Assembly (NCBI GenBank): GCA_030145945.1
Contig: JASLDK010000313.1
Span: 1-6,273 of the forward strand
Length of the DNA stretch: 6,273 nt
Direction: 5' to 3'
Source of the DNA: Nocardioides sp.
GTDB lineage: Bacteria > Actinomycetota > Actinomycetes > Propionibacteriales > Nocardioidaceae
A program made the translations under genes and the position numbers. Of this stretch, positions 1 through 5,478 are shown piece after piece (position 1 is the first letter of the stretch; every line of letters starts with the position of its first letter). The notes beneath the pieces are model-generated. The model had not been told where the DNA came from, searched no databases, and worked only from the letters and a program-made list of their open reading frames with translations.

Positions 1-235
1 CCAGCGGGTCGTGATCCCCTCCGGCTCGACCGAGGTGAAGGTCTCCATCCCTCTGTCCACGGACGCCACGCCCGAACCGACTGAGCACTTCATGGTTCGC
101 CTGTCCTCACCCGAAGGCCTGCAGATCGCCCCAGAGCTCGCGGCCAACGGCGTGTCCGTCGCGATCATCGACGCCTCGGCCGTCAAGCGGACCGACCTCC
201 CGGGCCCGCCGTTCCTGAAGTTCAGCCAGCTCTGA
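1..235 (+). CDS. C-terminal end of a Calx-beta domain protein (5' truncated)
   Basis: The reading frame is already open at the left edge (first complete codon at base 2) and ends at TGA 233-235, so only about the last 77 residues are seen. They fit the second half of a Calx-beta domain: a turn-rich SGSTEVKVSIPLSTDATPEP segment, then the typical acidic/aromatic strand TEHFMVRLSSPEG, then a closing strand GVSVAIID. Calx-beta domains are calcium-binding beta-sandwich modules, in bacteria usually found as repeats in large exported or surface proteins. After the domain there is only a short Pro-rich tail (DLPGPPFLKFSQL), with no sortase motif or membrane anchor. The GTG at 11 could be read as a start, but the domain would then lack its first strands, so this is surely the end of a longer gene. 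Full-length function cannot be judged. Its stop is directly next to the meaB stop on the other strand. Confidence 0.75.
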   Translation, partial: QRVVIPSGSTEVKVSIPLSTDATPEPTEHFMVRLSSPEGLQIAPELAANGVSVAIIDASAVKRTDLPGPPFLKFSQL

Positions 236-1219
236 TCAGCCGCCGCTGAGCTGCTCCGCCGCCGTGTGCGAGTCGATCTCACCAGCGACCACAGCAGCCG
301 CCAGTGCATCGAGCCGGTCGCCCTCCCCGACACTCCCCCAGCGCTTGCGCAGGGCAGTGAGGGCGAGGGTCTCGATCTCGTCGCGCGCTCGCCGGGTACG
401 CCGACGGGCGAGCTCGCCGCTCTCCTGCAACCACGCGGCATGCTGCTCGAGAGCGTCGACGACGTCCTCAACGCCAGCGCCCGCGGAGGCGGTGGTCTTG
501 AGGACGGGCGGACGCCAGGCGCCCTCCCTGCGCTCGGCGAGGCCGAGCATCGAGCGGAGGTCCCGGCGTACCTTGTCGGCGCCCTCGCGGTCGGACTTGT
601 TCACGACGTAGAGGTCACCGATCTCGAGGATCCCGGCCTTCGCGGCCTGGATGCCGTCGCCCATGCCGGGGGCGAGCAGGACGATGGTGGAGTCGGCCTG
701 CCCCGCGATCTCGACCTCGCTCTGGCCGACACCGACGGTCTCGACGAGGACCACGTCGAAGCCCGCGGCGTCCAACACACGCAGGGCCTGGGGCGTGGTC
801 CAGGCCAGGCCGCCGAGATGGCCGCGCGCGGCCATCGACCGGATGAAGACTCCGGGGTCGAGCACGTGGTCGCCCATCCGGATCCGGTCGCCGAGCAGGG
901 CACCGCCGGAGAACGGCGAGGACGGGTCGACGGCGAGGACCGCGACCCTCTTGCCGCGGCGCCGCAATTCCCCGATCAAGGCGTTGGTCGAGGTCGACTT
1001 GCCGACGCCCGGCGATCCCGTCAACCCGACGACATGCGCCTGGCCGGCGTAGGGCGCCAATGCCCGCATCAACTCCGGAAGGAGCGGCGACTCGTCCTCG
1101 ACGAGGGACACCAACCGCCCGACGGACCGGGGATCCCCGGCTCGGGCCTTGTCGACCAATGCAGGAACGGCCGCCGCGGTGATCCCGCGACGGCCGCCCT
1201 GGATGTTCTGCTCAGGCAA
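236..1219 (-). CDS. meaB: MeaB-type GTPase, chaperone of methylmalonyl/ethylmalonyl-CoA mutase
   Basis: The 327-residue product is a P-loop GTPase of the MeaB/ArgK family of the SIMIBI class. These cytosolic proteins gate B12 cofactor loading of acyl-CoA mutases and protect them from inactivation. Visible motifs: Walker A GSPGVGKST at 68-76, the family DPSSP segment at 98-102, the switch region ETVGVGQSE at 160-168, and the guanine-specificity motif NKSD at 207-210. A helical N-terminal segment precedes the G domain and a helical C-terminal arm follows it, as in the family, and the length is normal. I chose TTG at 1219-1217 as start: AGGA lies 5 bases upstream, there is no ATG or GTG between it and the end of the thiolase gene, and a longer frame reaching 1402 would lie inside the thiolase gene with a low-complexity, non-homologous leader. 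The gap from the thiolase stop is 19 bases, so co-transcription is likely. No mutase gene is in the window; its partner must lie elsewhere. Confidence 0.93.
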   Translation of the reverse strand: MPEQNIQGGRRGITAAAVPALVDKARAGDPRSVGRLVSLVEDESPLLPELMRALAPYAGQAHVVGLTGSPGVGKSTSTNALIGELRRRGKRVAVLAVDPSSPFSGGALLGDRIRMGDHVLDPGVFIRSMAARGHLGGLAWTTPQALRVLDAAGFDVVLVETVGVGQSEVEIAGQADSTIVLLAPGMGDGIQAAKAGILEIGDLYVVNKSDREGADKVRRDLRSMLGLAERREGAWRPPVLKTTASAGAGVEDVVDALEQHAAWLQESGELARRRTRRARDEIETLALTALRKRWGSVGEGDRLDALAAAVVAGEIDSHTAAEQLSGG

Positions 1220-1224
1220 AGCGT

Positions 1225-1228
1225 TCCT
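1225..1228 (-). promoter_or_regulatory. Ribosome-binding site deciding the TTG start of meaB
   Basis: AGGA on the minus strand ends 5 bases before the TTG at 1219. This supports the unusual TTG start. The first three bases (AGG) are also the end of the 10-base perfect palindrome CCTGATCAGG at 1226-1235, between the thiolase stop and meaB. Confidence 0.6.
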
Positions 1229-1238
1229 GATCAGGCGA

Positions 1239-2438
1239 TCAGTTGGCCGGGACCCGGAGGACCAGCGCGTCGCCCTGGCCGCCACCGCCGCACAGGGCGG
1301 CGGCACCGAGACCGCCACCGCGGCGCTGCAGCTCGAGCGCGAGGTGCAGCGTGATCCGGGTGCCGGAGCAACCCAGCGGGTGACCGATGGCGATGGCGCC
1401 ACCGTTGACGTTGACCTTGTCCTCGTCGATGCCCAGGGCCCGGGCCGACTCGATGCCGACGGCGGCGAAGGCCTCGTTGAACTCGACCAGGTCGAGGTCG
1501 GCAGCGCTCAGGCCGGCCTTGTCCAGCGCCTTCTTGGTGGCGTTGGCGGGCTGGAGCTGCAGCGTCGAGTCGGGGCCGGCAACCTGGCCGTGGCTGACGA
1601 TCTCGGCGAGGATCGGCAGACCGAGCTCCTCGGCCTTCTTCTTCGACGTCACGACGACGGCGGCGGCACCATCGGAGATCTGCGAGGACGAGGCAGCCGT
1701 GATGGTGCCGTCCTTGGAGAACGCCGGGCGCAGGCCCGCGAGCGACTCGGCGGTGGTGTCGCCACGGACACCCTCGTCCTGGCTGACCACGATCGGGTCG
1801 CCCTTGCGCTGGGGGATCGAGACCGGAACGATCTCGTTGTCGAAGATGCCGTTCTTCTGAGCGGCGGCGGCGAGCTGGTGCGAGCGGGCCGCGACGGCGT
1901 CCTGCTCCTCACGGGTCAACGGCGTCTCGCGGCAGGCGTTGGTCGCCTCGGTCAGGTTGCCCATGCCCTGCTGGGTGGCCTGGTCGAAGAGCGCGTCGTA
2001 GGCGAGCGAGTCGACGAGCGCGGTGTCGCCGTACTTGAACCCCTCACGCGACTTGGGCAGGAGGTGCGGCGCCTGGGTCATCGACTCAGCACCACCGGCG
2101 ATCACGATCTCGGCCTCGCCGGAGCGGATCAGCTGATCGGCCTGGGCGATCGCGTTGATGCCCGACAGGCAGACCTTGTTGACGGTGATGGAGGGGACCT
2201 GCGGCGGCAGACCGGCGGCCAGACCCGCGGTGCGGGCGGGGTTCTGGCCGGCACCGGCCTGGAGGACCTGGCCGAGGATCAGGTAGTCGACCTGGTCGCC
2301 CGAGACGCCGGCCTTCTCCAACGCGCCCTTGATGGCGACGCCCGCGAGGTCGGCGGCCGACAGGGTCTTGAGGGCGCCGAGGTGGCGACCGATCGGCGTA
2401 CGAGCGCCGGCGACGATGACGCTGGGGTTGTCGGACAT
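1239..2438 (-). CDS. atoB: Acetyl-CoA C-acetyltransferase (biosynthetic-type thiolase)
   Basis: The 399-residue product is a complete type II thiolase. Such enzymes condense two acetyl-CoA into acetoacetyl-CoA, or run the reverse thiolysis, in the cytosol. All catalytic elements are visible: the acyl-accepting Cys90 in NKVCLSG, the GGAESM loop at 115-120, Asn321 in NEAFA, His353 in GHPLGCSG, and the proton-relay Cys383 in CGGGGQG. The His-to-Cys spacing of 30 equals that of the Zoogloea enzyme (H348, C378). The start ATG at 2438 has a strong Shine-Dalgarno GGAGG four bases upstream. The gene probably leads an operon with meaB and is divergent from mce. An acetyl-CoA acetyltransferase next to the epimerase gene is, from memory, also seen in mycobacteria (fadA4 next to Rv1322A). 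The role inferred here is the entry step of the ethylmalonyl-CoA route whose carboxylase is encoded at the right end. A broader beta-oxidation thiolase is the alternative; sequence alone does not settle chain length. Confidence 0.93.
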   Translation of the reverse strand: MSDNPSVIVAGARTPIGRHLGALKTLSAADLAGVAIKGALEKAGVSGDQVDYLILGQVLQAGAGQNPARTAGLAAGLPPQVPSITVNKVCLSGINAIAQADQLIRSGEAEIVIAGGAESMTQAPHLLPKSREGFKYGDTALVDSLAYDALFDQATQQGMGNLTEATNACRETPLTREEQDAVAARSHQLAAAAQKNGIFDNEIVPVSIPQRKGDPIVVSQDEGVRGDTTAESLAGLRPAFSKDGTITAASSSQISDGAAAVVVTSKKKAEELGLPILAEIVSHGQVAGPDSTLQLQPANATKKALDKAGLSAADLDLVEFNEAFAAVGIESARALGIDEDKVNVNGGAIAIGHPLGCSGTRITLHLALELQRRGGGLGAAALCGGGGQGDALVLRVPAN

Positions 2439-2441
2439 GTT

Positions 2442-2447
2442 TCCTCC
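2442..2447 (-). promoter_or_regulatory. Strong ribosome-binding site of the thiolase gene
   Basis: GGAGGA on the minus strand followed by AAC and then the ATG at 2438. It is the best Shine-Dalgarno match in the window and fixes the thiolase start. Confidence 0.8.
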
Positions 2448-2475
2448 GTGCAGACGTGTGGTCGGAACTCATTCG

Positions 2476-2481
2476 AGCGTA
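2476..2481 (-). promoter_or_regulatory. Possible -10 element for the thiolase-meaB transcript
   Basis: TACGCT on the minus strand matches the actinobacterial TANNNT pattern and lies 37 bases before the thiolase ATG. No good -35 hexamer is seen at the usual distance, so this is only a candidate. The 139-base gap between the two divergent starts must hold promoters for both directions. Confidence 0.2.
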
Positions 2482-2564
2482 CTCGCGGGTAGACGGCCCG
2501 GGCGAGGGGTCCACCGTGCGGGCGGTGAGGCCCTCGTCACACCCGCCCTGCCTCGGCCCACGGG

Positions 2565-2570
2565 CAGAAT
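2565..2570 (+). promoter_or_regulatory. Possible -10 element for a leaderless mce transcript
   Basis: CAGAAT, one base from TAGAAT, lies 7 bases before the ATG at 2578, the distance expected if transcription starts at or next to the A of that ATG. There is no convincing Shine-Dalgarno before either candidate start (2569, 2578), which also fits leaderless translation, common in actinobacteria. No -35 match is visible, so this is an inference. Confidence 0.3.
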
Positions 2571-2577
2571 GGGCCTC

Positions 2578-3027
2578 ATGAGCATCACTGAAGGCGTTCC
2601 CGCCCACCTGTTCACCGCCATCGACCACGTCGGCATCGCAGTGCCCGACCTCGACGAGGCGATCGCCTTCTACCGCGACAACTTCGGCATGCACGTCGCG
2701 CACGAGGAGACCAACGAGGAGCAGGGCGTTCGCGAGGCGATGATCGCCGTCGGCGACACCGACTCGAAGCTGCAACTGCTGGCTCCGCTGACCGCAGAGT
2801 CGACGATCGCGAAGTTCCTCGACCGCAGCGGCCCGGGCCTGCAGCAGCTCGCCTACCGGGTCACCGACCTCGACCAGGTCTCCGCGATCCTGCGCGAGCG
2901 CGGCCTGCGCCTGCTCTATCCCGAGGCACGCCGCGGTACGGCGGACAGCCGGATCAACTTCGTCCACCCCAAGGACGCCGGCGGCGTCCTCGTCGAGCTC
3001 GTCGAGCCGGCCAAGAACGGTCACTGA
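2578..3027 (+). CDS. mce: Methylmalonyl-CoA / ethylmalonyl-CoA epimerase
   Basis: The 149-residue product belongs to the vicinal-oxygen-chelate (glyoxalase-like) fold and interconverts the R and S forms of methylmalonyl-CoA, and in some organisms ethylmalonyl-CoA, in the cytosol. Two beta-alpha-beta-beta-beta modules are seen, each opening with a typical strand: FTAIDHVGIAVPDLDEAI near residue 12 and LQQLAYRVTDLDQV near 88. Compared from memory with the Propionibacterium shermanii enzyme (H12, E48, Q65, H91, E141), this protein has His17, Glu53, Gln66 and Glu140, but Gln90 instead of the metal ligand His91. The rest, including RINFVHPKDAGGVLVELVE at the end, is normal. I believe mycobacterial epimerases share this Gln-Gln form, so it is likely a functional subfamily. 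ATG 2578 is chosen over the in-frame ATG at 2569 because of the promoter-like CAGAAT; the difference is three residues. It is divergent from the thiolase and convergent with pxpC. Confidence 0.92.
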   Translation: MSITEGVPAHLFTAIDHVGIAVPDLDEAIAFYRDNFGMHVAHEETNEEQGVREAMIAVGDTDSKLQLLAPLTAESTIAKFLDRSGPGLQQLAYRVTDLDQVSAILRERGLRLLYPEARRGTADSRINFVHPKDAGGVLVELVEPAKNGH

Positions 3028-3047
3028 TCAGGGCCGGAGGTCGCGGA

Positions 3048-3062
3048 GCTCGCGCAGCGAGC
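3048..3062. terminator. Small hairpin between convergent mce and pxpC
   Basis: GCTCGC (3048-3053) and GCGAGC (3057-3062) pair perfectly around a 3-base loop in the 36-base gap between the two convergent stops. There is no T-run on either side, so it is not a classical intrinsic terminator. It could act for both strands as the U-less type proposed for GC-rich genomes. An alternative pairing, CGCG at 3042-3045 with 3051-3054, is possible. Confidence 0.3.
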
Positions 3063-3063
3063 G

Positions 3064-3921
3064 TCACGAGACCCAGCGGAACCGGAGCTCCTCGCCGGGC
3101 CGCAACTGGGCCAGTCGGTCGGTGTCGGCATCGAGGACCACACCGACCACCGGATAGCCACCCGTCACCGGGTGGTCCGGCCCGAACACGACCGGCTGGC
3201 CCGAGGGCGGGACCTGGATCGCGCCGCGCAACGCGCCCTCGCTCGGGAGCTCGCCCCGCCCTTCACGCAACGCCAGGGGGCGGCCTTCGAGCCGCAGTCC
3301 CACCCGATCACTCGCAGCACCCACCCGCCACACCTGGCCGACCAGGGCGTCCGCGTCGCGCACCCAGTCAGCGCGGGGTCCTCGCATCACGCGCAGCAGC
3401 GGGAGCTCGGCGTACCGCGGGGGCGGGACGGCGTCGACCAGGATCTCGCCGCTCGCCGCACGACCGATCGGCAGCATATCCCCGACGGAAACGGGGTCGG
3501 GCCCCAGACCGGCGAGGGTGTCGCGCGCCGCGGATCCGAACAGGAGTGGTACGTCGATCCCGCCCCGCACGGCGAGATAGCTCCGGAGCCCCGACGGCGG
3601 CGTCCCGAGACGCAACCGCTGCCCCGGCCGCAGCGTGAGGACCGAGCCCGGCGGCTCGGGTCGGGCGTCGACGAGCAACGGCGCCGGCGCGCCCGTCACG
3701 CAGACCGTGGCGTGGACCAGCGCCTCCACGACCAGCCCTCCCAGCACCACCTCGACGGCGGGGGCACCGACGGCGTTGCCGACCAGCCGGTTCGCCAAGT
3801 GGTACGACGGCCGGTCGGCCGCGCCGCTGGTCCCGACCCCGATCGCCGCATGCCCGGGCCGACCGGCGTCCTGGATCAGGCACGGACCGCCGAGGTCCTC
3901 GACCCGCAGTCCCGCGATCAT
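3064..3921 (-). CDS. pxpC: 5-oxoprolinase subunit PxpC (biotin-dependent carboxyltransferase-like / KipA family)
   Basis: The 285-residue product is the larger partner of the PxpBC pair, which together with PxpA cleaves 5-oxo-L-proline to L-glutamate using ATP. Family landmarks: QDAGRPG at 17-23, GVGTSGAAD at 28-36, a RSYLAVRGGID strand at 113-123, IQVPPSGQP at 235-243 and VTGGYP at 252-257. This is the cyclophilin-like double-barrel architecture shared with carboxyltransferase domains of urea amidolyases. There is no biotin-attachment motif. The start ATG at 3921 overlaps the pxpB stop in an ATGA tetranucleotide and has GAGG 7 bases upstream, inside pxpB, so the two are very probably translationally coupled. 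A longer frame reaching 4191 lies wholly inside pxpB and its extra residues are Arg-rich shadow sequence. Last gene of the pxpABC operon. Older annotations call such genes allophanate hydrolase subunit 2; the adjacent pxpA argues for 5-oxoprolinase. Confidence 0.92.
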   Translation of the reverse strand: MIAGLRVEDLGGPCLIQDAGRPGHAAIGVGTSGAADRPSYHLANRLVGNAVGAPAVEVVLGGLVVEALVHATVCVTGAPAPLLVDARPEPPGSVLTLRPGQRLRLGTPPSGLRSYLAVRGGIDVPLLFGSAARDTLAGLGPDPVSVGDMLPIGRAASGEILVDAVPPPRYAELPLLRVMRGPRADWVRDADALVGQVWRVGAASDRVGLRLEGRPLALREGRGELPSEGALRGAIQVPPSGQPVVFGPDHPVTGGYPVVGVVLDADTDRLAQLRPGEELRFRWVS

Positions 3922-4553
3922 CGGACGGCCTCGAAGCGCACGGTCATCCCGGCCTCGAGCAACGCGGGCGAGGGCCGGTCGAGATCCCACATCACCGCAT
4001 CGGTGCGGCCGATCAACTGCCAGCCGCCCGGCGACTCCCGCGGATAGATGCCGCTGAACTCCCCCGCCAACCCGACGGCCCCGGCCGGCACGATGCTGCG
4101 CGGCTCGGCTCGACGCGTGACGTGCAGCCGAGCGTCTCCCCCGGCGAGATAGGCGAAGCCGGGCGCGGATCCGCCGAACGCCACCCGCCACGGCGTGCCC
4201 GTGTGGGCCGCGACCACCTCGGCCTCGCTCAGGCCCGTCAGTTCTGCCACCGCCGCCAGGTCAGGTCCGTCATACGCGACCGGAATGACGACCTCCCGTT
4301 GCGATGCTCCCGGCTGAAAAGCACCGGAATCATCGTCGATCCGGTGCTTTTCGGCCGGGACTATCGCAGCCACCTGCCCCACCGCCACCCCCGGAAGGGC
4401 GACCAGCAGCACCGTCCGGGCACCCGGGACCACATCGGCCACCAATGCACCGCAGGACGGGTGGGCCCGCACCGCGTCGGCCACGGCGAGCGCCGCGGAG
4501 ACATCGTCGACCTCGACCAGCAGCCCGCGATCGCCGTACGGCAACAGCCTCAC
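3918..4553 (-). CDS. pxpB: 5-oxoprolinase subunit PxpB (KipI family)
   Basis: The 211-residue product is the PxpB subunit, which forms a complex with PxpC. Family landmarks in order: GDRGLLVEV near residue 7 in the small N-terminal domain, PVAYDGPDL at 91-99 opening the cyclophilin-like domain, GGSAPGFAYL at 127-136, PRSIVPAGAVGLAGE at 151-165 and SPGGWQLIGRT at 174-184. The length is near the family norm. The start is GTG at 4553: an in-frame stop lies at 4580-4578, and GAGG sits 8 bases upstream. Both the start codon and this ribosome-binding site are parts of a 14-base tandem repeat. Residues 65-82 (VPAEKHRIDDDSGAFQPG), between the two domains, are encoded by a large inverted repeat and look like an insertion rather than family sequence. 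The gap from pxpA is 52 bases and pxpC overlaps by 4, which supports one operon. The Bacillus homologue KipI inhibits a sporulation kinase, but with pxpA and pxpC present the enzymatic role is much more likely. Confidence 0.92.
   Translation of the reverse strand: MRLLPYGDRGLLVEVDDVSAALAVADAVRAHPSCGALVADVVPGARTVLLVALPGVAVGQVAAIVPAEKHRIDDDSGAFQPGASQREVVIPVAYDGPDLAAVAELTGLSEAEVVAAHTGTPWRVAFGGSAPGFAYLAGGDARLHVTRRAEPRSIVPAGAVGLAGEFSGIYPRESPGGWQLIGRTDAVMWDLDRPSPALLEAGMTVRFEAVR
4308..4360. repeat. 53-base near-perfect inverted repeat inside pxpB
   Basis: Arms 4308-4328 and 4340-4360 are complementary at 20 of 21 positions (the only mismatch is T4315 against G4353) around an 11-base loop, 4329-4339. 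The inner 13 bases, GAAAAGCACCGGA and its complement, match perfectly. The AAAA and TTTT runs stand out against the very GC-rich surroundings. It keeps the pxpB frame open and is translated as an interdomain linker. It resembles a small palindromic repeat inserted in a tolerant site of a protein, by analogy with the Rickettsia palindromic elements. A regulatory RNA hairpin in the pxpB message is the alternative. Whether other copies exist cannot be told from this window. Confidence 0.85.
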
Positions 4554-4596
4554 GCCCGCATCCTCACGCCCGCATCCTCACGCCCGCACCCTCACG
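4548..4596. repeat. 14-base tandem repeat, 3.5 copies, at the pxpB start
   Basis: Units lie at 4548-4561, 4562-4575 and 4576-4589, with a half unit at 4590-4596. The first two are identical and the third differs in its last base. Read in the direction of pxpB the unit is ATGCGGGCGTGAGG. Each of the two identical units holds an ATG, a GTG, a TGA in frame with that ATG, and a Shine-Dalgarno-like GAGG. The GTG of the most downstream unit is the pxpB start codon and the GAGG of the next unit is its ribosome-binding site. The repeat fills most of the pxpA-pxpB gap. Confidence 0.9.
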
Positions 4597-4605
4597 ACGG
4601 CACCG

Positions 4606-5343
4606 TCATGCGAAGGCACCGACGGGGATGTCAGCGGCAGACAGGGCTTCCCGCACCGCCTCGGCCAAGGATGCGGCGCCGGGCGAGTCCCCGTGCAAGC
4701 ACAGCGATCGGACCTCCCCCGACCTGGCCAACTCCAGAGCCTGCGCCGCCACGGCCACAGGATCGGACAGCACGGCTCCTGGCGCGGAACGCGGCACCAA
4801 CCCGCCGTCGGGAAGGTAGGCGCGGTCGGCGAACCCCTCGCCCACCGCCTCCAGACCAGCATCCGAGACCAAGGACAGGAAGGACGATCCGGCCAGCCCC
4901 AGCACCGGAAGCCCGCCGTACGCCCGGACGGCCTCGATCACCGCCTCCGCCTGCGCCGGATGGCTCGATACCGCGTGATAGAGCGCGCCGTGCGGCTTCA
5001 CGTAGGCCACCCGACCCCCGGCTGCGCGGGCGATCCCGTCGAGTGCACCGAGTTGGTAGAGGACGTCGGCAGCCAACTCGGCCACGGGTACGTCGATGAA
5101 ACGGCGACCGAACCCGGCCAGGTCGCGATAGCCGACCTGTGCGCCGATCACCACGCCGTGGTCCACCGCCACGGCGCAGGTACGCCGAAGGGTGAGCGGG
5201 TCGCCGGCATGGAATCCGCAGGCCACGTTGGCGCTCGTCAGGTGCGGCAGCAGCGCCTCGTCGTCACCGAGCGACCAGCGGCCGAACGACTCGCCCACGT
5301 CAGCGTTCAGATCGACCGCTCCCAGCGGTCGTTCCCCGGACAT
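4606..5343 (-). CDS. pxpA: 5-oxoprolinase subunit PxpA (LamB/YcsF family)
   Basis: The 245-residue product is the PxpA subunit, which works with PxpBC in ATP-dependent opening of 5-oxoproline (pyroglutamate) to glutamate in the cytosol, disposing of a damage product of glutamine and glutamate. Family signatures are all present: DLNADVGESFG at 11-21, SANVACGFHAGDP at 37-49, VKPHGALY at 115-122, FADRAY at 171-176 and LHGDSPGA at 216-223. The length is that of the family. I chose ATG 5343 because the conserved DLNAD segment follows 10 residues later, as usual. In-frame starts at 5382 (ATG) and 5403 (GTG) would add 13 or 20 residues with no family match, and no start here has a strong Shine-Dalgarno (AGG ends 4 bases before 5343). 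First gene of the operon, divergent from the carboxylase/reductase gene; its promoter must lie in 5344-5487. Confidence 0.93.
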   Translation of the reverse strand: MSGERPLGAVDLNADVGESFGRWSLGDDEALLPHLTSANVACGFHAGDPLTLRRTCAVAVDHGVVIGAQVGYRDLAGFGRRFIDVPVAELAADVLYQLGALDGIARAAGGRVAYVKPHGALYHAVSSHPAQAEAVIEAVRAYGGLPVLGLAGSSFLSLVSDAGLEAVGEGFADRAYLPDGGLVPRSAPGAVLSDPVAVAAQALELARSGEVRSLCLHGDSPGAASLAEAVREALSAADIPVGAFA

Positions 5344-5405
5344 CGAACCTGCAGCCAACCTCACCCACCTATGGTGGCGCATCCGCAGTGAGACCCCTGT
5401 CACGA

Positions 5406-5433
5406 ACCCGACATGAAGTCGTTACCGACGGGT
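5406..5433. repeat. Imperfect inverted repeat in the pxpA-ccr divergent region
   Basis: ACCCGAC (5406-5412) and GACGGGT (5427-5433) pair at 6 of 7 positions across a 14-base spacer. A spaced dyad between two divergent genes and on top of a possible promoter could be an operator. The match is short, and such dyads occur by chance in GC-rich DNA. Confidence 0.25.
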
Positions 5434-5438
5434 ATCTT
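5408..5438 (+). promoter_or_regulatory. Candidate promoter of the crotonyl-CoA carboxylase/reductase gene
   Basis: TATCTT at 5433-5438 fits the -10 pattern TANNNT. CCGACA at 5408-5413 matches four of six bases of TTGACA with a long spacer of 19. Transcription from about 5445 would give a leader of some 40 bases that includes the AGGAG ribosome-binding site. The -10 is plausible; the -35 is weak. Confidence 0.3.
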
Positions 5439-5473
5439 CGCGGCGGCCGTACTGCCACCGAATGAGACCCTCT

Positions 5474-5478
5474 AGGAG
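5474..5478 (+). promoter_or_regulatory. Ribosome-binding site deciding the GTG start of ccrA
   Basis: AGGAG lies 9 bases before the GTG at 5488. An in-frame TAG at 5473-5475 excludes any longer N-terminus, so this site and the GTG define the start. Confidence 0.75.

Noticed and set aside
266..1354. Plus-strand open frame of 362 codons opposite meaB.
   Set aside because: It mirrors meaB and its low-complexity translation has no recognisable motif. The MeaB motifs on the other strand are unambiguous.
1220..1402. N-terminal extension of MeaB by 61 residues from a start at 1402.
   Set aside because: It would overlap the thiolase gene by 164 bases, has a low-complexity leader, and gives a length beyond the family norm. 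The TTG at 1219 has a ribosome-binding site.
1149..2492. Long open frame of 447 codons on the plus strand opposite the thiolase gene.
   Set aside because: It is antisense to a complete thiolase with all catalytic residues. Its translation is Asp/Gly/Arg/Val-rich with no domain, as expected of the shadow frame of a GC-rich gene.
3172..4047. Plus-strand open frame of 291 codons opposite pxpC and the end of pxpB.
   Set aside because: Arg/Pro/Asp-rich shadow sequence, crossing the pxpB/pxpC junction. No family resemblance.
4308..4360. The pxpB inverted repeat as an intrinsic terminator.
   Set aside because: The T-run is inside the stem, not after it, and the element lies in the middle of an intact coding sequence with another operon gene downstream.
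3064..4553. pxpB and pxpC as urea amidolyase / allophanate hydrolase subunits or a biotin-dependent carboxylase.
   Set aside because: There is no biotin carboxylase, biotin-carrier or amidase gene, while a complete pxpA is directly upstream in the same operon. This is the diagnostic 5-oxoprolinase set.
4548..4596. The 14-base repeats as a CRISPR array or iteron-type origin.
   Set aside because: The units are directly abutting without spacers and there are no cas or replication genes. They sit exactly on a gene start.
5344..5403. Longer PxpA starting at GTG 5403 or ATG 5382.
   Set aside because: The extra residues match nothing in the family, neither start has a good ribosome-binding site, and they would use up the divergent promoter region.
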